Below, piece by piece: positions 54,401 to 61,761 of a DNA stretch of 64,000 nucleotides; within the stretch, counting starts at the first letter, position 1; every line of letters begins with the position of its first letter. The stretch is from Streptomyces sp. LBL. Its GTDB lineage: Bacteria; Actinomycetota; Actinomycetes; Streptomycetales; Streptomycetaceae. The notes under the pieces were generated by a model. The model was not told the DNA's origin, ran no database searches, and was given only the letters and a program-made list of their open reading frames with translations. The DNA lies in NCBI RefSeq assembly GCF_029893585.1, contig NZ_JARXYX010000017.1:1-64000 (forward strand), in the 5' to 3' direction. The position numbers were made by a program, and so were the translations under genes.

Positions 54401-57400
54401 TCGCCATGATGCTGTCGCCGCCGTGGTCGAAGAACGACCCTTCGGCGGGCATCCGTCCGACGCCCAGGATCTCCTGGAACAGGCCGGCCAGGATCTCCTC
54501 CCGCTCTCCGGCCGGGATACGGCCGCCGGTGTCCTCCGCCGCGAAGTCGGGTGCGGGCAGCGCGGCCCGGTCGACCTTCCCGTTCGGGGTGAGGGGCAGC
54601 GCCTCCATGATCATGACGATGGCGGGGACCATGTACGCGGGCAGCGTCCGCGCCACATGGGCGCGCAGGTCCGCCGCGTTCAGCCGGCCGGCCGGCACGT
54701 CCGCCGCGGGGGCGGCGTACGCGACGAGGCGGCGGCTGCCCGGCCGGTCCTCGCGGGCGACCACCACGGCCTGCGCCACGTCCAGGTGGCCGGCGAGGAC
54801 GCTTTCGATCTCACCGGGTTCGACGCGGTGACCGCGGATCTTCACCTGGTGGTCGGTGCGGCCGTGATAGGCGAGCGTTCCGTCCGGCAGCCACCGCACC
54901 AGGTCGCCGGTGCGGTACATCCGCTCCCCGGGCGGGCCGAAGGGACACGGCAGGAAGCGGTCGGCGGTCAGAGCGGGCCGGTCCTTGTAGCCGCGTGCCA
55001 GGCCGGCGCCCGCCGCGTACAGCTCCCCGGGGACGCCGGGCGGCACCGGCCGCAGCTCCTCGTCGAGCACGTACACCCGGGTGTTGACGATGGGCCGGCC
55101 GATAGGAGGGGTGATCGTCCCGCTCAGGGGTTCGCTCATCGTTGTGCACACGGTGGTTTCGGTGGGCCCGTAGCCGTTGAGCATCCGGTGGGTGCCCGAC
55201 CAGCGGCCGACCAGTGAGGGCGGGCAGGCCTCACCCGCCACCAGCAGTGTCTCGACGCCGGGCAGGCAGCCTTCGGGGAGTACGGAGAGCGCGGCGGGCG
55301 GCAGGGTGAGATGGGTGACGCCGTGCCGTGCGACGACATCGATCAGTCCGTCGCCGGGAAGCAGTTGTCCGGCGTCGGCGAAGACCAGACGGCAGCCGTT
55401 GAGCACCGACGCGCACACCTCGAAGGTCGCGGCGTCGAAGCTCGGTGAGGCGAACTGGAGCACCCGGCTGTCCGGCCGCAGCGCCATGTTCTCCCGCTCG
55501 GTCGTGACCAGGCTGGCCAGGCCCTGGTGGGTGACGAGGACTCCCTTGGGCCGCCCGGTGCTGCCGGAGGTGTAGATGAGGTACGCGGAATGCTCCAGGC
55601 GAAGCGGGGCGAGCCGGTCCGCGTCCGTCAGGTCGGCGTCTCCGTGACTCGCGAGCGCGGCACGGGTCCGCGGGTCGTCCAGGACGAGCCGGCTGACATC
55701 TCCGGGCACGACGGCCGTGGTGGCCGTGGTGGTCACCGCGCACACGGGACGCGCGTCCTCGAACATGTAGGCGATGCGCTCGGCCGGATAGCCGGCGTCC
55801 ACGGAGAGATAGGCGCCCCCTGCCTTGGTGACACCCAGCAGCGCGATCAGCCAGTCCACCGAGCGGGGCAGCACCAGCGCGACGGTCTTCTCCGGACCGA
55901 CCCCGGCCGCGATCAGCCGGCGGGCGAGCCGGTTGGCCTCCGCGTTCAGGTCGGCGAACGTCAGGGTGCGGCCGTCCTCCGCGGCGGCGATCCGGTCGGG
56001 GCTCTCGGCGGCCCGCGCCTCGAAGAGCGCGGCCATGGTGGCCGGTCCGACCTCGCGGGCCGTGTCGTTCCACACGGTGAGCAGCGTCCGCCGTTCCTCG
56101 GCCGACACCAGCGGAAGGGCCCCGACCGGTTGCCCGGGGTCGTCCTGCAGCGCCTGGAGGAAGGCGAGGAAGCGGTCCTGGTACGACGCCACATCGGCGT
56201 CCGAGTACTGCTCGGGGTCCGCGTCCACGTCGATGCGCAGCCCCTGGCCGTCTCCACGCTCGTACACGCCGAAGGCGAGTCCGTCGACCGGGCCGAGCGA
56301 CAGGTTGTGCGCGGACGCCCGGTGCCCGGCGAACGACAACCGGTAGTCGAAGGACATGATGTTGAGGACCGGTCCGATCAGTCCCATGTCGGTACCGGTC
56401 ACGCCGAGTTCGCGGCGCAGTTCCTCGTACCGGCACATCTGGTGCCGCACCAGGGTCCGCACCTGCCGGGAGGTGTGCCGCACCAGCGCTCTGAGGTCAT
56501 GTTCCGGGTCGACCTCGATGTGCAGCGGGAGCACCGTGGAGGCGAAGCACGGGGTGCGGCGGGCCGCGGCTCCGGTGCGGCCGGTGACCGGCAGGCCGAG
56601 GACGACATCGCGCTGCCCGGTCATCCGGGACAGGAAGGCGGCGGTGGCGGCGATCAGCAGGACCGGCCAGGGGCTGCGGGCCGTGCGCGCCGTCTCGGCG
56701 AGCCGGTCGGTCTGCTCCTGTGTCAGCCGCCGGGTCGTGCGGATGAAGGCGGGTGCGCCGGCGGCCAGTTCCGCCGGGCCGGGGGTGCCCTGCGGTGTGC
56801 CGGGCAGCGGTACCGGCGACGGCATGGACGCGAGTTGCTCCGCCCAGTGCGCGCGGTCCTGCTCGCCCTGGGCGGAGGTCCGGTACTCCGCGTCCTCCGC
56901 CAGCACCTCGGCCAGCGGCCGGAAGTCGCAGGGCTCCGGTTCGCGGCCCTCCGCCAGGCTCGTGTAGAGCTCGGCCACCCGCCGGGAGATGAGCCAGGAC
57001 GACACCCCGTCGATGACCAGGTGGTGGAAGCGCTGGGAGTAGAGGAACCGGTCCTCGGCGAGCTTCATCAGGGCGAAGGTGGTCAGCCCGCCCTCGTCCA
57101 GCCGTACGGGGCGGTTCAGATCGGCCCGCATCCAGGCGAGCGCGGCGGCCTCCGGATCGGCCTCGCCGGTGAGATCGACGTAGGGAAGCGGCGGCAGCTC
57201 GTCGTCGAGGTACTGCCAGAGCCCGTCGGCCTCCTCGGCGATGGTCCGCACCCGCAGTGTCTCGGTCTCCCGCAGCAGAAGGTGCCAGGCCTGCTCCATG
57301 AGGGCCCGGTCCACCGGTCCGTCTATGACGAGGTACTCGCCCACGTTGTAACGGCGGCCGGTCTCGTCGAGCTGGTGGGCGAACCACAGCGCGGTCTGGG

Positions 57401-57452
57401 CCGCGGACAGCGGCAGCCGCGACGGACGTACGGAGGGCGGCGTGTCAGGCAT
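51441..57452 (-). CDS. NRPS, C-A-T-E-C, ending in an orphan C domain
   Basis: About 2003 residues from the ATG at 57452; GGAG lies six bases upstream, and an ATG four codons earlier is less likely. Order: C (about 10-440; HHLVIDG), A (about 460-960; YLIYTSGSTGRPKG; GYGPTETTVCT), T (FFDHGGDSIMAIQL near 1000, the T-before-E form), E (about 1065-1490; HHLVVDGVSWRI), C (about 1550-2000; THHIAWDGWSLPV). The protein stops right after the last C domain, where an A domain would normally begin. The A code read by eye is D-A-F-T-L-A-G-V-C, resembling Phe codes; the E domain would make that residue D. The terminal C domain must work with an A-T on another protein. The start overlaps the type II thioesterase stop by eight bases. 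Confidence 0.94.
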   Translation of the reverse strand: MPDTPPSVRPSRLPLSAAQTALWFAHQLDETGRRYNVGEYLVIDGPVDRALMEQAWHLLLRETETLRVRTIAEEADGLWQYLDDELPPLPYVDLTGEADPEAAALAWMRADLNRPVRLDEGGLTTFALMKLAEDRFLYSQRFHHLVIDGVSSWLISRRVAELYTSLAEGREPEPCDFRPLAEVLAEDAEYRTSAQGEQDRAHWAEQLASMPSPVPLPGTPQGTPGPAELAAGAPAFIRTTRRLTQEQTDRLAETARTARSPWPVLLIAATAAFLSRMTGQRDVVLGLPVTGRTGAAARRTPCFASTVLPLHIEVDPEHDLRALVRHTSRQVRTLVRHQMCRYEELRRELGVTGTDMGLIGPVLNIMSFDYRLSFAGHRASAHNLSLGPVDGLAFGVYERGDGQGLRIDVDADPEQYSDADVASYQDRFLAFLQALQDDPGQPVGALPLVSAEERRTLLTVWNDTAREVGPATMAALFEARAAESPDRIAAAEDGRTLTFADLNAEANRLARRLIAAGVGPEKTVALVLPRSVDWLIALLGVTKAGGAYLSVDAGYPAERIAYMFEDARPVCAVTTTATTAVVPGDVSRLVLDDPRTRAALASHGDADLTDADRLAPLRLEHSAYLIYTSGSTGRPKGVLVTHQGLASLVTTERENMALRPDSRVLQFASPSFDAATFEVCASVLNGCRLVFADAGQLLPGDGLIDVVARHGVTHLTLPPAALSVLPEGCLPGVETLLVAGEACPPSLVGRWSGTHRMLNGYGPTETTVCTTMSEPLSGTITPPIGRPIVNTRVYVLDEELRPVPPGVPGELYAAGAGLARGYKDRPALTADRFLPCPFGPPGERMYRTGDLVRWLPDGTLAYHGRTDHQVKIRGHRVEPGEIESVLAGHLDVAQAVVVAREDRPGSRRLVAYAAPAADVPAGRLNAADLRAHVARTLPAYMVPAIVMIMEALPLTPNGKVDRAALPAPDFAAEDTGGRIPAGEREEILAGLFQEILGVGRMPAEGSFFDHGGDSIMAIQLVARARERGLRFTPADVFRLRTVAALAAAARTESRPGEGPTEPDRAALGPVALPPVARDFLGRGAWRRFHQAVPVALPEGVDGALLRSALHALMDHHDALRARLETDTGRLLVPPAAATARDPELLVRVDAAGLHGDALDALVHDAAERARDGLDPEAGTMVRAVWFDAGPDRASRLLLAIHHLVVDGVSWRILLPDLQAAYEALAAGRTPQLPPVGTSYRSWANRLVRRAEQGHWRAELPAWQALSDLPQPVLGSRPPDPATDTAATTHRIRATVPAAVTAALLGPAPAAFHGQVDDLLLTGLALAVTEWRRRRSEAAPDTPVLIDLERHGRGSGDTDDGTDLTRTVGWFTAVHPVRLAPGTAQWPQITGGGRGAATAVKAVKEQLRAVPGDGLGHGPLRHFDPEARERLAALPSPGILFNYLGRLGGTDAGPWQPLPLDTLPGGADPDMPAVYALEINVVARDTAEGHELHAEWAAPTGVLSEAELTGLSGLWVEALRGLARSATSPQNAGRTPSDLPLADLTQEEIELLEATDPGLADVLPLTSLQEGFLFHSLQEASADGDTYNTQVAFDFEGPVDAAALRTAGQAFLDRHPNLRAGFRHEGLTAPVQVLHEKVVLPWQEADLSGLPEAEREDAALELARRERARGFALERPPLLRFTLIRLAPDRHRLLLNTHHIAWDGWSLPVAAHELFTLWTGDPAALPPVAPYTAFLAWLRAQDQQAAEEAWATLLADCQGPTLIAPAAADRPPVPQRQTTLDVPADVVAGLSEQGRRYGVTLNTQYQAAWGLVLAQAAGREDVIFGQTVSGRPPEVPGVERMIGMLCNTLPVRVRLDGAEPLHSLLTRLQGEQVALMPHHHLGLSRVQRLAGARQLFDTTTMLVNYPLDTQAMADALHGPRLVHLSVDDATHYPLRLIAVPAGTRLELRLGYRPDVYGEAEAQSFLVRLVRALRTMAEDPERPVGSVELVSQAERDRMLVQWGGY

Positions 57453-58224
57453 GAGTGTCTCCAACGGGGTCGATGCCGAGCCGCCTCGCCAGGAACTCCA
57501 TCAGCCGGCGGGGCTGCGATTCGAGGTAGAAGTGGCCGCCGGGGAAGGTGTGCGTCTCCGTCCCGGCGGCGGTGTGACGGGCCCAGAGCAGGGCGTCGCG
57601 CTCGGTGAACGCGGCGTCGTCGGCTCCGTTGATCACAGTGAGCGGGCAGGTCAGCGGCGCCCCCGGCACAAAGCGGTAGCCCGCGAGGAGCGCGAAGTCG
57701 CCGCGCAGGGTGGGCAGGGTCAGCTCCCGCAGGTCGGCGTCCTCCAGGAGGGCCGCGCCGATGCCTCCGAGTCCTCGTACGTACTCCATCACCGTCGTGT
57801 CGTCGGGGAACACCATCCGGTCCCGGAGGTCCACCTGGGGAGCCTTGCGGGCGGAGGCGAACAGCCGGGTCACGGCGGCCGGGTACCGGCGGCGCAGCAG
57901 CCGGGCCGTCTCGAAGGCCACGGTGGCGCCCATGCTGTGTCCGAAGAACGCGACCGGCCGGTCCAGCCAGGTCTCCATCGCGCCGGCGATGTCCCCGACC
58001 ATGGCGGACATCTCGGTGAGCGGCGGTTCGCCGAAGCGGTCCTGCCGCCCCGGGTACTGGACGGCGGTGACCTCGATCTCCGGGGGCGCCAGGGCGGCGA
58101 GCTCCCGGAAGGCGCTCGCGCCGCCGCCCGCGTGCGGGAAACAGAACAGCCGCAGCCGGGCTGTGCTGTGGGGTACGAACGTGCGGAACCAGACGGATGC
58201 CGCGGGGCTCTTGAGTACCTGCAC
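57445..58224 (-). CDS. Type II thioesterase
   Basis: 259 residues. Alpha/beta hydrolase of the NRPS/PKS proofreading type: LFCFPHAGGGASAFREL, VQYPGRQDRFGEPP, nucleophile Ser97 in FFGHSMGATVAFE, a late Asp in INGADDAAF and His in FPGGHFYLE. It removes wrong or stalled acyl groups from T domains. It sits between the oxygenase and NRPS genes in the same operon, overlapping the NRPS start, and so probably serves the cluster 2 NRPSs. Confidence 0.93.
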   Translation of the reverse strand: MQVLKSPAASVWFRTFVPHSTARLRLFCFPHAGGGASAFRELAALAPPEIEVTAVQYPGRQDRFGEPPLTEMSAMVGDIAGAMETWLDRPVAFFGHSMGATVAFETARLLRRRYPAAVTRLFASARKAPQVDLRDRMVFPDDTTVMEYVRGLGGIGAALLEDADLRELTLPTLRGDFALLAGYRFVPGAPLTCPLTVINGADDAAFTERDALLWARHTAAGTETHTFPGGHFYLESQPRRLMEFLARRLGIDPVGDTHA

Positions 58225-58227
58225 GGG

Positions 58228-59301
58228 TCAGCCCTCCGAGGCCGGGGCGCGGGTCCCGGCGGGCGAGTACGGCTCGGCCATCGCCACGGCGATCCGGCGT
58301 GGCCCGGTGAACGGCTCACGACCGTGCCCGGCCAGCATGTTGTCCACCACCAGCACGTCGTGGTGCCGCCAGTCGAAGCGGACCGTCGCCCGCCGGTAGC
58401 ACGACCGCAGATGGTCCGTCACGTCGTCGGGGATACGGCCGCCGTCGCCGTAGTACGTGTTGCTCGGCAGGTCCTCCTCGCCGAACAGCTCCAGCAGGCC
58501 CTCCCGCACCTCGGCCGGGAGCGTGGTGTGGTGGAAGAAGGTGATGTGGTTGAACCACACCGGCTCGCCCGTTTCGGGGTGGCGGTGCACCGCGTCCCGT
58601 ATCGCGCGCGTCCGCATTCCGCCGTCGGGCTTCCACTCCAGCCGCAGGTCCTTCGCCGCGGCGTGCCGCTCCACCTGGGAGCGGTCCGCGGTGTTGAAGA
58701 CGCTCTCCCACTGGATGCCGAAGCCGGGGTGGAAGGTGCGGACCGCCATCCAGCGGCGGCGGACGAACTCCTCGCGGACCGCCGGGTCGATCAGCTCGTA
58801 CACCCGGCGGACGTCGGCGAGCGGGGTGGCGCCGAGGGTGTCCGGTTCGCGGTCGCAGAAGAAGTACAGCAGCCGGGGCCAGGCCGACTGGTAGGAGTTC
58901 TCGTTGTGGATGAAGATCTCCTCGTCCGGTGGATAGTCGGTCGAGGTGTAGACGTTGCCCTTGATCGTCGAGCGCGGCGAGGACCGTTCGGAGTAGGTCA
59001 GCGGGGTCCCGGACAGCGCCCGTACGGTGGCGTCGAAGCCGTCCACGCCGTCCACCGGGAAACCTCTCAGCAGGACCGCGCCGTGGTCGCGCAGGGCCTG
59101 GCGGATCCGGGGCTGCTCGGCGGCGGCGAACTCGGCGGCGCCGGCGTGCGTACCGTCGTACTCGATCACGAGCGGGAGGGCAGCCGTCTCGGTGAGCGTG
59201 GCGGGGGCGGTGAGCGTGGCCGTCTCGGTGGACGTGGACGTGGACGTGGACGTGGACGTGGACGTGGGCGTGGCCGGGGCGGTGAGCGGAGGGGTCGTCA
59301 T
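58228..59301 (-). CDS. TauD/SyrP-like Fe(II)/2-oxoglutarate dioxygenase
   Basis: 357 residues from the ATG at 59301, overlapping the MFS stop (ATGA). Iron ligands are His132 and Glu134 in IFIHNENSYQSAWP (an HxE variant, as in clavaminate synthase-like and SyrP enzymes) and His326 in NMLAGHGREPFTG; the 2OG-binding Arg is Arg336 in RRIAVAMAEPY. SyrP-type enzymes hydroxylate amino acids bound to NRPS T domains, often at C-beta. The N-terminus carries a run of about seven Thr-Ser pairs from a 6-bp GTGGAC-type repeat (about 59231-59268), which the fold does not need. The substrate residue is unknown. Confidence 0.9.
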   Translation of the reverse strand: MTTPPLTAPATPTSTSTSTSTSTSTETATLTAPATLTETAALPLVIEYDGTHAGAAEFAAAEQPRIRQALRDHGAVLLRGFPVDGVDGFDATVRALSGTPLTYSERSSPRSTIKGNVYTSTDYPPDEEIFIHNENSYQSAWPRLLYFFCDREPDTLGATPLADVRRVYELIDPAVREEFVRRRWMAVRTFHPGFGIQWESVFNTADRSQVERHAAAKDLRLEWKPDGGMRTRAIRDAVHRHPETGEPVWFNHITFFHHTTLPAEVREGLLELFGEEDLPSNTYYGDGGRIPDDVTDHLRSCYRRATVRFDWRHHDVLVVDNMLAGHGREPFTGPRRIAVAMAEPYSPAGTRAPASEG

Positions 59302-60596
59302 GAGGTCGCGTCCTCTTCCTTGTTGTTCTCGTGAGTGGTCTTTGCCTGGCCGGCGCTGAGGTCGTCCCGTCCGGCCGACCGGATCGCCGGGCTCACCGCG
59401 GCGCCGACCGCCAGCAGGGCCATCGCCCCGGACGCGGCCAGGACGGTCGCGGAGGTGGACAGGACGGTCAGCAGCAGTCCGCCCAGCAGTGCCCCGGCGG
59501 AGTTCATCCCGGAGGCCATGAGCATGAACACGCTGCTCACCCGGCCCTGCATCTCGTCCGGTGTGATCCGCATCTGGTGCACTCCCGCGCCGACGTTCAT
59601 CAGCGCTCCGGCGAAGGCCATGGCCCCGCACAGCCCGCCCAGCGCGAGCGGTTCGCCGACGAAGGCCACGGGCGCCATGAGCACCGCCCACAGGGCGAAC
59701 GCCCCGATCACCACGGTGGAGGGGGCGAGTCGGCTCAGCCACCAGGAGGCGCTGAGCGCTCCGAGCGCGCCGCCGATGCCCTCCGCCACACCGAGCACGC
59801 CCAGCATGGCGGGGGAGTGCCCCTCCTGTTTGAAGATCAGCACCAGTGACAGGTTGAGGATCTGGAACAGCACGTTGCTGCCCGCCACCAGGGCGACGGC
59901 GGCCCGCATGAACCGCTGCCGCCACACCCAGGCGATGCCCTCCGCGACCTCCGCACGCAGGCCGCGCGGCGGTGCCACGCGTTCTTCCTGGAGCCGTCCG
60001 CGGACCAGCAGCAGGCTCACCAGCGCGAGGAGGTGGGCGCACGCGGTGACGCCGAAGGGCAGCCAGCGGGTCAGGGAGAACAGCACCGTGCCCGCCGGCT
60101 GGCCCAGCAGGCTCGCCGCCTGGCCGCGGGCCTCGTTCCGGGAGAGCGCGGCGGCCAGATGCTCCGGGTGCACCACGTTGCGTACTGCGGCCCGTTCGGA
60201 CAGCCGGTAGAAGAGGAACGCCGTTCCCTCCACGAAGGCGGCGGCCATCACGTGCGGCACCGACAGATGCCCGAGTGCCAGGGCGGCGGCGACGCTGCCC
60301 ATCGCGAGGATGCCCGCCACATCGCAGGCGATCATCACCAGGCGCCGGTCCCAGCGGTCCACCAGCGCCCCCGCCGGCAGTTGCAGCAGCAACTGCGGCA
60401 GCAGCGCGGCGAATCCGACCAGCCCGGCGCCGCTCACCGAGCCCTGCCAGATCATCAGCAGCGGATACGCGGCCTGTGCCGCCTGCACACCGAGCAGTGA
60501 GAGACCCGCGCCGGTCCACAGCAGCAGATAGTTCCGGTTGCGGCGCAGCGGCGGCGGGGCGGCGGACGCCTCAGGGGCCGTGTCGACGACGGTCAT
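59298..60596 (-). CDS. MFS transporter (DHA3-like exporter)
   Basis: 432 residues with about 12 membrane helices: RNYLLLWTGAGLSLLG at the N-terminus, a motif A-like DRWDRRLVMIACD after helix 2, and VSSVFMLMASGMNSAGALLGGLL in the second half. This arrangement is typical of the EntS/macrolide-efflux type (DHA3) exporters common in NRPS clusters. It is coupled at both ends: its start overlaps the carbamoyltransferase stop and its stop overlaps the oxygenase start. Probably exports the cluster 2 peptide. Confidence 0.92.
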   Translation of the reverse strand: MTVVDTAPEASAAPPPLRRNRNYLLLWTGAGLSLLGVQAAQAAYPLLMIWQGSVSGAGLVGFAALLPQLLLQLPAGALVDRWDRRLVMIACDVAGILAMGSVAAALALGHLSVPHVMAAAFVEGTAFLFYRLSERAAVRNVVHPEHLAAALSRNEARGQAASLLGQPAGTVLFSLTRWLPFGVTACAHLLALVSLLLVRGRLQEERVAPPRGLRAEVAEGIAWVWRQRFMRAAVALVAGSNVLFQILNLSLVLIFKQEGHSPAMLGVLGVAEGIGGALGALSASWWLSRLAPSTVVIGAFALWAVLMAPVAFVGEPLALGGLCGAMAFAGALMNVGAGVHQMRITPDEMQGRVSSVFMLMASGMNSAGALLGGLLLTVLSTSATVLAASGAMALLAVGAAVSPAIRSAGRDDLSAGQAKTTHENNKEEDATS

Positions 60597-61675
60597 GCGG
60601 CCGGCACCCCGTTACGTGCGGCGCGCTCCCCGGCGGGAGCCCTCGCGGCCCCGGCCGTGGCGACGGGCGTGAAGACGGAGTTCGCCCCGGCCCGCGACCG
60701 GGGGCCGACGGAGGCGGATTCGGGCGCCGGCGCGGCCGCGGGCGCGCGGGTCACGCTCGCCGCGCAGTGCTCCAGTACTGCCATGGCACTGTGCATCTTG
60801 TTCTCGGCCTGCTGGAAGGCGATGCTGTGCGGCCCGTCGAGCACCTCCGCCGTGACCTCCTCGCCCCGGTGCGCGGGCAGGTCGTGCAGGAAGACCGCCC
60901 GGGGACTGCTCTTCCAGAGCGAGGCCGTCACCTGGAACGGCGCGAACACCGTGCGCCAGCCGGGGTCGGCCTTGCTGCTGCCGGTGGTCTGCCAGCGTGA
61001 GGTGTAGACGGCGTCGATGCCGGAGGGGAGGTCGTTCATGTCGTGCCGCTCGACGAGCGTGGCGCCGGACGCCGCCGCGTGGGCGAGGGCCCGGCGGCGG
61101 ATGTCCTCCGTCAGCCCGTAGCCGGGCGGGGTGCGCAGTTCCAGCAGTGTTCCCGGGTAGCGGGTCAGGCCCAGCGCCAGCGCGGCGGCCGTGTTGTTGC
61201 CCTCCCCGACGTACAGCAGCCGCAGGCCCGCCACCCGTCCGAAGTGGCCGAGCAGGGTGGTGAGGTCGGTGAGTCCCTGGGTGGGGTGCTCCGCGGCGCT
61301 CATCGCGTTGACGACCGGCATCCGTGACTGGGCGGCCCAGCCGCGGAACTCGGCCTCGTCGCCCGCGGTTCTGGCGACGAGCAGGTCCAGCATCCCGGCG
61401 AAGACCCGGCCTGTGTCCTCGGTCGTCTCCCCGGTGTTCAGCTGGAGGTCGTCGGGTCCGTAGGTGACGATCTGCCCCCCGAGGCGGAGGGTGCCCGCGG
61501 AGAACGCGGTACGGGTACGGGTCGATGTCCTGCGGAAGTACACGCCGGCGATCAGACCGCTCAGGGGGCGGGCGTGGGCGGCGGTTCCGGCCGCGAAGGC
61601 CGCGCCGCGCTCCACGACCGCGTACAGCTCCGGGCCGGTGAGGTCGTCGAGTGAGATCAGGTGCCTGACTGACAC
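60593..61675 (-). CDS. Ornithine carbamoyltransferase-like enzyme, atypical substrate site
   Basis: 360 residues from the GTG at 61675, with GGAG seven bases upstream. The carbamoyl-phosphate site is intact: STRTRTAF (51-58) and HPTQ (130-133). The amino-acid side differs from housekeeping OTC: HCLP reads HDLP (264-267), and the SMG loop reads YTSRWQTTGSS (224-234). The last ~55 residues are an Ala/Pro-rich tail beyond the normal ~310-residue fold. A carbamoyltransferase homologue (VioL) makes beta-ureidoalanine from Dap in viomycin biosynthesis, and an SbnB-like gene is present here, so Dap is a plausible acceptor. Ornithine or another amine remains possible. Confidence 0.85.
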   Translation of the reverse strand: MSVRHLISLDDLTGPELYAVVERGAAFAAGTAAHARPLSGLIAGVYFRRTSTRTRTAFSAGTLRLGGQIVTYGPDDLQLNTGETTEDTGRVFAGMLDLLVARTAGDEAEFRGWAAQSRMPVVNAMSAAEHPTQGLTDLTTLLGHFGRVAGLRLLYVGEGNNTAAALALGLTRYPGTLLELRTPPGYGLTEDIRRRALAHAAASGATLVERHDMNDLPSGIDAVYTSRWQTTGSSKADPGWRTVFAPFQVTASLWKSSPRAVFLHDLPAHRGEEVTAEVLDGPHSIAFQQAENKMHSAMAVLEHCAASVTRAPAAAPAPESASVGPRSRAGANSVFTPVATAGAARAPAGERAARNGVPAA

Positions 61676-61717
61676 AGTGCGCTCCAAGTCGGGTGGTTGA
61701 GTGGAGAGTCCGGCGGG

Positions 61718-61761
61718 GCCCGGCCCGGCCGGCGTGTGATCGCACGTCGGCCGGGCCGGGC
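61718..61761 (-). terminator. Hairpin immediately after the PBP-thioesterase NRPS
   Basis: A 21-bp arm pair (61718-61738 and 61741-61761) with only two or so mismatches and a very short loop, directly abutting the minus-strand NRPS stop at 61762. It separates that gene from the carbamoyltransferase operon, although both run the same way. Confidence 0.75.

Noticed and set aside
51870..57608. Plus-strand frames of about 1115 and 690 residues opposite the C-A-T-E-C NRPS
   Set aside because: Antisense shadows; the minus strand has every NRPS core motif.
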